From: Brucella pecoris
GTDB taxonomy: Bacteria; Pseudomonadota; Alphaproteobacteria; Rhizobiales; Rhizobiaceae
DNA length: 64,000 bases
Reading direction: 5' to 3'
Assembly: GCF_006376675.1 (NCBI RefSeq)
Contig: NZ_VEWK01000013.1
Location: 62,001-126,000, forward strand
The notes below the pieces were generated by a model. The model was not told the origin of the DNA, made no database searches, and worked only from the letters and a program-made list of their open reading frames with translations. A program made the position numbers and the translations under genes. Positions 45,607 through 52,924 of this stretch are shown one piece after another (position 1 is the first letter of the stretch; the number at the start of each line of letters is the position of its first letter).

Positions 45607-45914
45607 GCCTGCGAGACTTAATCAAGAACGCCCCACCGGAGCTTTTGAAATCATCCGTCCAAACTGGCGTCTTCTATGAAGCTCTAGCCGAAGTCATGGA
45701 CGTATTTGATGCGATGAAGAAGCGACTGGATGCCCTGGAAGAAGGCGGCATCAAATACCGAGGCGCTTACCAGCGAGCACAGGACTATTCCAAGGGCGAC
45801 GTGGTGACGTTCAACGGGTGCGCATGGATCGCCGTACGGACGCTCAAGGAAACAGAGGCACCGGCTTCATGTGATGGCTGGATGCTGATGGTGAAGAAAG
45901 GACGTGATGCGTGA
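45603..45914 (+). CDS. Small protein with C-terminal carbohydrate-binding-like fold
   Basis: The protein of 103 residues has a helical N-terminus (FYEALAEVMDVFDAMKKRLD). Its C-terminal half, YRGAYQRAQDYSKGDVVTF and FNGCAWIAVRTLKETEAPAS plus DGWMLMVKKGRD, resembles the short chitin-binding-like (CBM5/12) modules found at the ends of phage structural proteins. It overlaps the ClpP-like gene by ATGA. A virion surface role would be expected in a complete phage; here the role is open. Confidence 0.6.
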   Translation: MSLRDLIKNAPPELLKSSVQTGVFYEALAEVMDVFDAMKKRLDALEEGGIKYRGAYQRAQDYSKGDVVTFNGCAWIAVRTLKETEAPASCDGWMLMVKKGRDA

Positions 45915-46159
45915 TGACCAATGACGAATGGGAAAAGCGCGGCGAGCAAATGGCCGAGGCCGTCCTGAATACAATCGAGAGAAAGATCAGCGAACGTATG
46001 GGCGACAAGATGCCCTTTCAGAAGGCTTTTGATGAAGCTTTCGATGCAGTGAAGGGTTACATCGACCGATCCTTTGAGGCTCTCGAAGAGACACTTTCCG
46101 ATGTTGAGAAACGCCTCAGTGCCGTTGAGGCCAAGGCCAATCGGGAGGAAGAGCGATGA
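45914..46159 (+). CDS. Small coiled-coil element protein, 81 residues
   Basis: The product is almost entirely helical and charged (EKRGEQMAEAVLNTIERKIS, then RSFEALEETLSDVEKRLSAV), which suggests an oligomerising coiled coil. ATG 45914 overlaps the previous stop by one base; a GTG one codon earlier is possible. Its function is unknown. Confidence 0.58.
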   Translation: MTNDEWEKRGEQMAEAVLNTIERKISERMGDKMPFQKAFDEAFDAVKGYIDRSFEALEETLSDVEKRLSAVEAKANREEER

Positions 46160-46389
46160 GCGATACCATCCGCGACCAGAAGCTTTGCGCCGATCTTGAA
46201 AGGCATCTCAACAAGAAGATGGCGCAGTACCTCGCAGAAATTTGCGATGAGGTGATGATCGAACATCCTCGTGCCGATCCCGTTGCCGTCGCCCGCACCC
46301 TCGCAGTGGCGTTGTCATCGGTCGATGTGATCGCCCTCACCAAAACCATCACAAGCAAATCTGTAATGACCGAAAGGGCATCAGCATGA
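46156..46389 (+). CDS. Small helical element protein, 77 residues
   Basis: The protein (KLCADLERHLNKKMAQYLAE, then DPVAVARTLAVALSSVDVIA) shows no known domain. It overlaps both neighbours by ATGA, which fixes both its start and its membership in the operon. Confidence 0.58.
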   Translation: MSDTIRDQKLCADLERHLNKKMAQYLAEICDEVMIEHPRADPVAVARTLAVALSSVDVIALTKTITSKSVMTERASA

Positions 46390-46772
46390 CCACGAACGCA
46401 CAAGAATTCGTTACGGCCATCATGGCCCAGATCAAGCCTGTTCTCGATGAGAGCTTGGCCGCAATCGACCAGAAGATCATATCTCTCGAAAAGGCCCTGT
46501 CTCGACATGAGGCCGCAGCGAAACATCAGGCCCGTACCGACGACAAGCCCGACGCATTCAATACGCCGATTGTTGAGCTATTCGGTGACGATGCTGTGAA
46601 TACGCTCCAGCGAGTTCAGGATGAGTTCGGCACCCGCGCCCGATACGAGACCGAGCTATTCCTGCGATGCTACGCACACGCAACCGAGATATTCGGACGC
46701 GTCCCTACCAAGGACGAGCAGCGCACAATCTTCAAGGTCGTCAAGCGCAATACAGATGGGATGACCTTCTGA
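46386..46772 (+). CDS. Hypothetical element protein, 128 residues
   Basis: The protein has a helical N-terminus (FVTAIMAQIKPVLDESLAAI) and a conserved-looking C-terminus (RARYETELFLRCYAHATEIF, then GRVPTKDEQRTIFKVVKR). It begins in the previous stop and its own stop overlaps the HNH start (TGATG). No family is recognised. Position before HNH suggests a DNA-related accessory protein. Confidence 0.58.
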   Translation: MTTNAQEFVTAIMAQIKPVLDESLAAIDQKIISLEKALSRHEAAAKHQARTDDKPDAFNTPIVELFGDDAVNTLQRVQDEFGTRARYETELFLRCYAHATEIFGRVPTKDEQRTIFKVVKRNTDGMTF

Positions 46773-47137
46773 TGGCCAGACCTAAGCTCAAGATGATGAA
46801 GCCGCTGGTCTCGACCATGAAGCCCCGCCTCGGCCCTACACCTGGTAGCCAGAAGAGCCGAGACGCGCACCGTGTGAAGGTGGAGCCGTGGCGTCGGTGG
46901 TATCGCATCGCACGATGGCAGAAGCTTCGCATGAAGATTTTCACTCGCGACCTCTTCACCTGTCAGATGTGCGGACTGCTTGAGCCTGACACGTCCAAGC
47001 TGGTTTGCGATCACCGCGAACCACATGGCGGCAGTGAGACTAAGTTCTGGGATGAGACGAACCTGCAATGTCTCTGCAAGACTTGCCATGACGGCGAAAA
47101 GCAGCGCCTCGACCATCAGATGAGGGCCTATCGATGA
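46772..47137 (+). CDS. HNH endonuclease
   Basis: The 121-residue protein has a basic N-terminus and an HNH nuclease core with two zinc-binding pairs: CQMCGLLEPD, the histidine strand VCDHREPHGG, and LQCLCKTCHDGEK. In HK97-like phages an HNH enzyme of this size lies just before the terminase genes and assists DNA packaging. Here no terminase follows. The start overlaps the previous stop by one base. Confidence 0.88.
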   Translation: MARPKLKMMKPLVSTMKPRLGPTPGSQKSRDAHRVKVEPWRRWYRIARWQKLRMKIFTRDLFTCQMCGLLEPDTSKLVCDHREPHGGSETKFWDETNLQCLCKTCHDGEKQRLDHQMRAYR

Positions 47138-47340
47138 CCGGGGGGGCCATTTCGATCCAAAATCGGGCTTTGATCGCGTACCCACGCCCTCCACATTCGC
47201 ATAATTTTTTTCCCCCAGATCGAATTGTTAAGCGAAACGGAAAAATGACCGAAAAACCCTCCGCCCGCTTGATCCTGAAAATCCGGGCTTCTGACCGCGC
47301 CACGATGGCGGCGGCACCCCATTTTTATTCGGAGAGTTAA
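47134..47340 (+). CDS. Uncertain open frame in the gap after the HNH gene
   Basis: A frame of 68 codons starts in the HNH stop (ATGA) and runs to 47340. Its product (MTGGAISIQNRALIAYPRPP, then a basic tail) resembles no family and has unusual composition. The underlying DNA has a G run and a T run. In related phages this position is the short spacer before the small terminase gene, so the stretch may be a non-coding remnant at a deletion junction. Confidence 0.25.
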   Translation: MTGGAISIQNRALIAYPRPPHSHNFFPPDRIVKRNGKMTEKPSARLILKIRASDRATMAAAPHFYSES

Positions 47341-47341
47341 C

Positions 47342-47779
47342 ATGAGCACCGAAACAGCCAAGGCGTTAACTGTTAACGCAAATATCAACGGCAATCAGGC
47401 CAATATCGGTATCAAGCGCCACGCATTGCCATATTTCGAGTACGACCATGGATCAGCAATTTCCATGCTCAAACGCCTGATGGGCAATTCGTGGACGGCG
47501 GATGATGTCACGAACGTTCTCGAATTTGCACTTGGGCCACAGCCAGCAGAAGGCACCGACCTCATGCAGTGGAGGCTTCTCAAGCCAATCGCTAGGGTCA
47601 ACGGGGGTCTCACTACCCGAAAATCATGTGAAGGCATCATTCAGCTTAAGGAAGCTATTCGGGCGAAGGGCGTCGGCACATATGCGCCACTCGCCGCCAT
47701 GGTTCTCCTTGCCGCACTGTACGGCGTTGATGAGGCGGATGCTTCCTTCTCCGATGAAGAGGAGAACGCCGATGGCTAA
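47342..47779 (+). CDS. Possible tail assembly protein, 145 residues
   Basis: The protein starts with a polar segment (LTVNANINGNQANIGIKRHA) and continues helical (ISMLKRLMGNSWTADDVTNV), ending with an acidic tail (DEADASFSDEEENADG). CGGAGAG lies seven bases before the ATG. Size and position before the gp10-like and tape-measure genes suggest a tail assembly chaperone or connector, but I recognise no specific family. It overlaps the next gene by eight bases. Confidence 0.45.
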   Translation: MSTETAKALTVNANINGNQANIGIKRHALPYFEYDHGSAISMLKRLMGNSWTADDVTNVLEFALGPQPAEGTDLMQWRLLKPIARVNGGLTTRKSCEGIIQLKEAIRAKGVGTYAPLAAMVLLAALYGVDEADASFSDEEENADG

Positions 47780-48191
47780 GGGCTGGTATCTAAGCGGTGA
47801 ATTTAAGCGGCGTATGCTTCGGTTGCCTGAAAAGGTCCGCAAGGAGACCAATCGGGCCATAGAGCAGAACGCCGACGAATGGGTGCGTGTGTCGCGCAGC
47901 ATGGCCCCGGTCGATCCGAAGGACGGCATCCATCTGAAACCAAGCATCCGCCATTACGAGACCGAGACAGGCGGTCAGGTTGTGCGGGCTGGCGGCGAAG
48001 CCACCACGCGACCCGTCAAGGACGGCCAGAGCGCCACATTCGATTACGCTCTGGCGCAAGAGTTCGGCACCCAGGAGATGGCAGCCAATCCCTTCTTCTG
48101 GCCCGCTTATCGCCTGTTCAAGAAGAAGTTCGCGAGCCGCCGTAGCCGCGCCATGAATAAATCAGTCAAGGATTTCAACAATGGCCAATGA
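47772..48191 (+). CDS. HK97 gp10-like head-tail/tail completion protein
   Basis: The 139-residue product fits the HK97 gp10-like family: an N-terminal helix (RRMLRLPEKVRKETNRAIEQ), SRSMAPVDPKDGIHLKPSIR (compare the family's A-P-x-x-T-G-x-L-x-x-S-I) and a C-terminal AQEFGTQEMAANPFFWPAYR. In HK97-type phages the protein acts at the head-tail junction. It overlaps the upstream gene by eight bases and the tape-measure gene by 11. Confidence 0.8.
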   Translation: MAKGWYLSGEFKRRMLRLPEKVRKETNRAIEQNADEWVRVSRSMAPVDPKDGIHLKPSIRHYETETGGQVVRAGGEATTRPVKDGQSATFDYALAQEFGTQEMAANPFFWPAYRLFKKKFASRRSRAMNKSVKDFNNGQ

Positions 48192-49989
48192 ACCCGCATT
48201 ATATGCGCGCATGGAAATGCGTGTCGCCCAGGCCGAAAAGCAGATGGCGAAGTTTGCCAAGCAGCTTGACGGCGAAATGGGGAACATGGAACGCCGCACC
48301 AACAAGGCGGCGAAGAACATGGAAAGCTCGCTGAGCCGTGGCTTCTCCAAGATGAAAGGCATCGTGGCCGAGTTTGGCAAGGGCCTGTTTGCGGGCATCG
48401 CTGCCGGTGGCGTAGTTGGTCTCGCCGCGAGTGTACAGGCTGTCACGAAGTCATTTGCTGACCTTGGCCGCGAGGCGCAGACTGCCGGTATCAAGGTCGA
48501 GGATTTCCAGAAGTGGCGCTATGTTGCGGATCAGAACCGCATCGGCATTGACGCCATGATCGATGCTTTTAAAGAGCTCAATATTCGTGGTGATGAGTAC
48601 GCAAAGACCGGCAAAGGCGGCGGCGCGGATGCCTTTGCTCAGATCGGCATGTCACCCGCAGAAGTCAAACAGCGCCTGAAAGACCCTTCAGCGCTATTGC
48701 TGGAAATCATCGACCGCACCAAGCGTTTGCAGAATACAGCGGCAGGCGTCAGGATATTTGATGAGTTACTTGGAGGACAAGGGGGCGAGCAGTTCACCCG
48801 CCTCATTGATCAGGGCCGCGAGGGTATCACCGCCACGCTCAACGAAGCCGAGAAGATGGGCGCTGTCTTCGACGCTGACTTCATCAAAAAAGCTGATGAG
48901 ATCGACAAGGCTTTCAACCGTCTGGCGACCACGATGGGCACGGCGGTCAAAGGCGCTATTGTTGAAGCAGCAACCGCTCTGCAAGGCTTCCTGTCGTCGT
49001 GGCAGAACCTTGAAGACAAAACGCTGTCTGGCATCAATGCCGAATTGGACACGCTCATCAAGCGCAAGGCTCAGCTTGAAGCGCAGGCAGGGACCACAGA
49101 GGATACCGTTCTGGGCTGGATCGGCAAGGACGCTGCTACCGAATTGCAGGCCGTCAACGATCAGATGGCGCGCCTGCAAGCCCGCAAGGACGAGCTTACC
49201 GCCGTCAAACTCGACACCATCACAATCGAGCCACCGGTGAAGCCATATATCCCGCCTGAAACAACGAAGAAGGGCAAGTCGGATGAGGAAAAAGCGCGTG
49301 ACCGGGCAGCCAAGGCCGCAGAACGCGAGCGCAAGGCCGTCACCGATCTGATCAAAGATCTTCAGTTCGAAGCCTCGCTGGTTGGCAAGACGGCACTGGA
49401 AAAGGAGAAGATGACCGCGCTTCGCCATGCTGGAGCGGCGGCGACGGCTGCGGAAAAGGCCCAGATCGAGCAGCTTGTGGAAGCAAACTACAAGGCTACC
49501 GAGGCATACGACAAGCAGCAGGCAGCTATTCAGGAAGTTAACGAGGCTGGCCGTGAATTCGCCGGTACGCTGGTTTCTGGCCTTCTCAGTGGCGCAAAGG
49601 CTTCGGACGTGCTGTCCGACGCTCTGGGCCGACTGGCTGACCGCTTCCTGAATTCCGGGCTGGATGCGCTATTCGGCGGTGGCGGTGGCGGGATCGGCGG
49701 TATCTTCAGCAGCATATTCGGAGGCGGCGGCAGTTCTGACCCATGGTCCGGTTTGCGACTGGCAGGCGGCGGTCATGTGCGCGGTCCCGGTTCATCGACC
49801 TCTGACAGCATCTTTGCAAAGCTTTCCAATGGCGAGTTCGTTGTGAACGCCAAGGCGACGAAACAGAACCGGGGCATTCTGGAAGCAATCAATAACGGCA
49901 TGTCCTTGGACCACTTCGCGACAGGCGGATACGTGCCAGGCGGTGAAGCTGGGGCTGAATGTATTCTGGCGATAGGAGGGCAGGCATGA
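48181..49989 (+). CDS. Tail tape-measure protein (short form)
   Basis: The 602-residue protein has an N-terminal coiled coil (RMEMRVAQAEKQMAKFAKQL), a hydrophobic glycine/alanine helix (GLFAGIAAGGVVGLAASVQA), a long helical lysine/alanine-rich middle (about 380-480), a glycine-rich stretch and the typical C-terminal motif GSSTSDSIFAKLSNGEFVVN. Such proteins set tail length and later enter the host envelope. It is short for a siphophage and the C-terminus ends soon after the motif (ATGGYVPGGEAGAECIL), so it may be truncated. Confidence 0.85.
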   Translation: MANEPALYARMEMRVAQAEKQMAKFAKQLDGEMGNMERRTNKAAKNMESSLSRGFSKMKGIVAEFGKGLFAGIAAGGVVGLAASVQAVTKSFADLGREAQTAGIKVEDFQKWRYVADQNRIGIDAMIDAFKELNIRGDEYAKTGKGGGADAFAQIGMSPAEVKQRLKDPSALLLEIIDRTKRLQNTAAGVRIFDELLGGQGGEQFTRLIDQGREGITATLNEAEKMGAVFDADFIKKADEIDKAFNRLATTMGTAVKGAIVEAATALQGFLSSWQNLEDKTLSGINAELDTLIKRKAQLEAQAGTTEDTVLGWIGKDAATELQAVNDQMARLQARKDELTAVKLDTITIEPPVKPYIPPETTKKGKSDEEKARDRAAKAAERERKAVTDLIKDLQFEASLVGKTALEKEKMTALRHAGAAATAAEKAQIEQLVEANYKATEAYDKQQAAIQEVNEAGREFAGTLVSGLLSGAKASDVLSDALGRLADRFLNSGLDALFGGGGGGIGGIFSSIFGGGGSSDPWSGLRLAGGGHVRGPGSSTSDSIFAKLSNGEFVVNAKATKQNRGILEAINNGMSLDHFATGGYVPGGEAGAECILAIGGQA

Positions 49990-50786
49990 GCGCGTTAGCT
50001 ATATCAGTTGGTACGGATGGCATTCTTGTTGCATCAGACGGCGTTTGCTACACCTACGAGACTGGCGAGGTGTCCGGCTTCGTCTCCAAGGTCATCCTGC
50101 TACCGGAATATGACTGCTTCATCGGCGCGACTGGCGCAGGCGCGTTTGCCGTTGCCTTGCGGTGGGAAGTCAACCAGCAGATCAACAGCTTTGACGATCT
50201 TGTGGACGGAATAGCAGGCTTCTGCGAGACCGTTCATCGGAAGCTTTTCACCGACATCTGGGGTGAATGGCACCGAGGCCCGATTAGCGAAGTCTCATGC
50301 GTCATCGGTGGATGGTCTGATGCACGGCAGGCATATGAGGCGTACCGCGTGGTCAGCTATGAAAAGCCGAGTGTCGATTTGAGCGATGGCCGATCCATAA
50401 CAATAGAACCGTTCGTCCGGTCTCAATTGCCAGCCGATACGTGGTGCAACCATCTGCCGGATACGATGCATGAATTCGACCTGGTGCCGCCACTGCCGAA
50501 CGAAGAGACAGGTGATATTCTCATGCGGTTGGTTTGCGCCTGCCGTGCCGATAGCGCGTTTGTCAAAGGTGAGGAAGAACGAGAGGGCGATAATCGTCAC
50601 TATATGGCTGGCGGCTTTATTCAGATGTGCGCCATTCAGCAGGGACACAGCCAATCGTGGGTCGCTCATAGGTGGCCCGAAGATCAGATCGGCAAACAGA
50701 TCGACCCCAACGGCCCAGAACGTTACCCGGCGTGGCTGAAAGAGCGCTACGAGCAGGCTAAGGCGGTCAGCGAGGTGGCGGCATGA
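49986..50786 (+). CDS. Ntn-hydrolase-like (proteasome beta/HslV-like fold) element protein
   Basis: The 266-residue protein begins ALAISVGTDGILVASDGVCY and continues FVSKVILLPEYDCFIGATGA, which follow the strand pattern of proteasome-type hydrolases (self-recognition of A-x-D, then K-I and a G-x-x-G turn). A later strand reads VSCVIGGWSDARQAYEAYRV. The residue after the initiator methionine is serine, not threonine, so autoprocessing to a Ser1 nucleophile is conceivable. The similarity is by pattern and needs a profile search. It overlaps both neighbours by ATGA, between tape measure and DUF3168. Confidence 0.5.
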   Translation: MSALAISVGTDGILVASDGVCYTYETGEVSGFVSKVILLPEYDCFIGATGAGAFAVALRWEVNQQINSFDDLVDGIAGFCETVHRKLFTDIWGEWHRGPISEVSCVIGGWSDARQAYEAYRVVSYEKPSVDLSDGRSITIEPFVRSQLPADTWCNHLPDTMHEFDLVPPLPNEETGDILMRLVCACRADSAFVKGEEEREGDNRHYMAGGFIQMCAIQQGHSQSWVAHRWPEDQIGKQIDPNGPERYPAWLKERYEQAKAVSEVAA

Positions 50787-51190
50787 CATCACCGTCCCTT
50801 GAGCTTCAAAAGGCTCTGTATGACCGTCTCAAATCCGATCCGGCGTTGTCGGCAGTTATCAATGGCCGGGTATATGACACCGTGCCGGAGGGGTCCGCAT
50901 TCCCGTATGTATCATTCGGGCCGTTCGATGAACTGAGAGATGATGCGGAATGCATTACCGGCTTCGAGATCACCATGCAGCTAGACGTATGGTCGAGAAA
51001 ACCTGGCTTCCCGGAATGCCGCAAGGTTGGTGATCTGGTCAGGCGGGCCGTTCTCAGTGCCAAAATCGAGTTACTCGACAATCGGCTTGTATCGATATCA
51101 CACCGACAGACCATGACAATGCGTGACCCCGATGGGCTAACCAGCCACGGCATCGTCAACTTTGTCGCGTTCGTGGAACAGGGAGCGTGA
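50783..51190 (+). CDS. DUF3168 tail completion protein
   Basis: The 135-residue product fits DUF3168, a relative of the lambda gpU tail terminator: LELQKALYDRLKSDPALSAV, then VYDTVPEGSAFPYVSFGPFD, MQLDVWSRKPGFPECRKVGD and RDPDGLTSHGIVNFVAF. Such proteins cap the growing tail tube. In most phages the gene lies before, not after, the tape-measure gene, so the order here is unusual. Confidence 0.85.
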   Translation: MTSPSLELQKALYDRLKSDPALSAVINGRVYDTVPEGSAFPYVSFGPFDELRDDAECITGFEITMQLDVWSRKPGFPECRKVGDLVRRAVLSAKIELLDNRLVSISHRQTMTMRDPDGLTSHGIVNFVAFVEQGA

Positions 51191-51669
51191 GCCAGATGGC
51201 AGTAGAAATTCGAGTTGCGACGACAGACGACAAGCCGAGGCTGCTAGAAATGGCAGCCAAGGCAACAGCAGAAGTGTCACCGTTTCCAGGCGATCCAACT
51301 GTGATTGAGGCAACAGCCGATAAGGCTCTGTCCGATCCTGATTTTCTAGTTCTGGCTGCGAAGACCTACACCGGTGACGGTTTAGCGACCGTTGGCTTCT
51401 TCTGTGCTCGCGTTGGCAATGGACCTTTCAGCGTGGATCGTGTCGCGGAAGAGATCGCGGCCTATGTCGAGCCAGACTATAGAGATGGCCGCACATTCGA
51501 GGGCTTCCTATCGTTCTACGAGACATGGGCGCGCAATAAGGGTGCAAAGCAGATTAGAATGCCTGCCCCTCGCAAGGGCTTTGAACGCGTGCTGGAAAGG
51601 CGAGGCTATTCGCTGGAAAACACGCAGTTCTACAAGGCAATCGATAATGCTTGGTCAAATGGGCGGTAG
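51187..51669 (+). CDS. GNAT-like acetyltransferase of the phage cassette
   Basis: The 160-residue protein begins IRVATTDDKPRLLEMAAKAT, has a core strand AAYVEPDYRDGRTFEGFLSF in the GNAT acceptor position and ends RVLERRGYSLENTQFYKAID, the typical C-terminal GNAT pattern. Phages often carry such enzymes in structural operons; their substrates are unknown. It starts with GTG overlapping the previous stop (GTGA), with ATG 51196 as an alternative. Confidence 0.7.
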   Translation: MSQMAVEIRVATTDDKPRLLEMAAKATAEVSPFPGDPTVIEATADKALSDPDFLVLAAKTYTGDGLATVGFFCARVGNGPFSVDRVAEEIAAYVEPDYRDGRTFEGFLSFYETWARNKGAKQIRMPAPRKGFERVLERRGYSLENTQFYKAIDNAWSNGR

Positions 51670-51874
51670 AGACGTGGACTTCTTCGAGACCGTGGAAGCA
51701 GAAGAGATGTTGGCAATTATCGAAGCTAAGTTTGGCACTGATGCCAGAGCACTAGCCGTGGCCGTCGCCCATGAGCATGTGCAATTCGTTCGTCAGTTTG
51801 GCAGAAAGCCGACAGAAGAAGAGCGCGCCGATATGATCGATCAGTGCTACTGCCGGTTGAACAAGCTGCATTAG
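51659..51874 (+). CDS. Hypothetical element protein, 71 residues
   Basis: The frame starts at ATG 51659, overlapping the GNAT gene by 11 bases; GTG 51674 is an alternative. The product is acidic and helical (FFETVEAEEMLAIIEAKFGT, then HVQFVRQFGRKPTEEERADM). Its C-terminal part resembles that of the protein encoded before HNH (GRVPTKDEQR). It is the last gene of the rightward operon. Confidence 0.55.
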   Translation: MGGRDVDFFETVEAEEMLAIIEAKFGTDARALAVAVAHEHVQFVRQFGRKPTEEERADMIDQCYCRLNKLH

Positions 51875-51883
51875 CCGCATCCA

Positions 51884-51910
51884 TAGGCGGGGGTGTCTAA
51901 TCCCCGCCCC
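51884..51910 (+). terminator. Probable terminator of the rightward operon
   Basis: GGCGGGG and CCCCGCC form a seven-bp stem with an 11-base loop, followed by CCATTTTCAT. It lies between the rightward operon and the minus-strand gene at 51931. Confidence 0.65.
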
Positions 51911-51930
51911 ATTTTCATCTAGAGACCAGT

Positions 51931-52173
51931 CTAACACGCTCCGCCTTCGTCATCCCAACGATCAACTGCTTTTGCCATTGTCCGATGCTTCTTGATGAAC
52001 TGGTTCAATGCAATTCGAAGGCGATCTTCATCAAAGGTGCCCTCCTGAAAACGGCGCGTGAGATATCGCGCCGCACCGGTGCGCAAGTCTTGCGTGTCGC
52101 CGGGTTTGCGGGCATCCCGAAGAAGTCGGGAAATCATAGTAATGTTTCTGGAATTCAAGGCGATGGAAGACAT
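51931..52173 (-). CDS. Hypothetical element protein, 80 residues
   Basis: The basic helical protein (ISRLLRDARKPGDTQDLRTG, then RLRIALNQFIKKHRTMAKAV) has no recognised domain. A strong AAAGGAGG lies upstream of ATG 52173. It is transcribed opposite to the structural cassette, as accessory genes of prophages often are. Confidence 0.65.
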   Translation of the reverse strand: MSSIALNSRNITMISRLLRDARKPGDTQDLRTGAARYLTRRFQEGTFDEDRLRIALNQFIKKHRTMAKAVDRWDDEGGAC

Positions 52174-52564
52174 GATATCCTCCTTTATTGCGGGCCAGGC
52201 ATTTTAAGCCCAAACGACAGCGCCCGTTTCAATTGCTGTCATGATAATCACCATGCGCCTTATGCTGGAGAAACGCAACTAAGGCCGCAATGTGTTGCCA
52301 GTATCCGGGTTCAAGCGGGGCGGTGTATGTCGGCCCCATACCGCCTTTAGATGCAGACCCGCCCGACAAGACAGCAATCATAAAGCGTAAGAAAAACGAA
52401 AATTGTCGCGGTTTATGAAAGATCGTTTGGGCGTCGGGTACGCGGGCACATGCCGGTCAGGTTGGCAGATACGCCCCCCTTTTATTGAATTGCAGATGCG
52501 TGTGTTGTCCTGGCGCACGGGTCTCAGACACCGATCGGTGACAGTTTAGACCTACCCCCGCCTC
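52174..52564. other. Region without a clear gene in the element
   Basis: About 390 bases contain only short frames. One of 36 codons (52229-52339, minus) is listed separately. The right part has a C run (52472-52477) and an A/T-rich stretch typical of promoters around 52380-52420. Nothing else is recognised. Confidence 0.5.
52229..52339 (-). CDS. Possible micro-protein, 36 residues
   Basis: A frame starting ATG 52339 encodes MGPTYTAPLEPGYWQHIAAL followed by VAFLQHKAHGDYHDSN. AAAGGCGG lies close upstream, and the next gene in the same direction begins 56 bases after its stop. It could be co-expressed with that gene, but coding is unproven. Confidence 0.3.
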   Translation of the reverse strand: MGPTYTAPLEPGYWQHIAALVAFLQHKAHGDYHDSN

Positions 52565-52819
52565 CTATTCCGTCAGGCTGCAAGCCATCATCGCGGGATT
52601 GATCGTTCTCTCATGCGGTGCCACAATCCTATTCATCCGCACAGCTTCAGCGTGGCCGTCGATGATGTTTCCCAGCCGATAGAAGCCTTTGCGCCTGTCT
52701 GGCTTGATATAGCCTTCTGAGACCAGTTCCTTGAAAGCGATATCGCTTATGTGCAGCACCCGCGCACCATCGTATCGGTTGATGAGCATGGACCGGACAG
52801 GCTTGTTGAGCTTCGACAT
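52565..52819 (-). CDS. Small DNA-binding-like element protein
   Basis: I start at 52819 (MSKLNKPVRSMLINRYDGAR); upstream codons in the frame are in a likely operator region. The product of 84 residues has a winged-helix-like pattern (HISDIAFKELVSEGYIKPDR, then GFYRLGNIIDGHAEAVRMN) similar to MerR-type or Nu1-like small DNA-binding proteins. It could be an excisionase, a small terminase or a regulator. It is divergent from the gene at 52925 across a pair of direct repeats. Confidence 0.55.
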   Translation of the reverse strand: MSKLNKPVRSMLINRYDGARVLHISDIAFKELVSEGYIKPDRRKGFYRLGNIIDGHAEAVRMNRIVAPHERTINPAMMACSLTE

Positions 52820-52833
52820 GTGCAATCCACAAC

Positions 52834-52887
52834 TGTTCAATAAATGTGATCTATTATAGCGCATTGTTCACAAGATGTGATATATTC
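52834..52887. promoter_or_regulatory. Pair of 23-bp direct repeats in a divergent promoter region
   Basis: TGTTCAATAAATGTGATCTA (from 52834) and TGTTCACAAGATGTGATATA (from 52865) are imperfect copies 31 bases apart. The second contains the palindrome TCACA-AGA-TGTGA (52868-52880). They lie between the divergent starts at 52819 and 52925 and look like operators for a regulator. Confidence 0.6.
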
Positions 52888-52924
52888 GGCACAGTCTCCA
52901 ATTCAGCAAACAGGCCGTTTCACC

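Noticed and set aside
47128..47394. Minus-strand frame over the gap after the HNH gene
   Set aside because: It runs against a tightly overlapped plus-strand operon, has no ribosome-binding site and resembles no protein.
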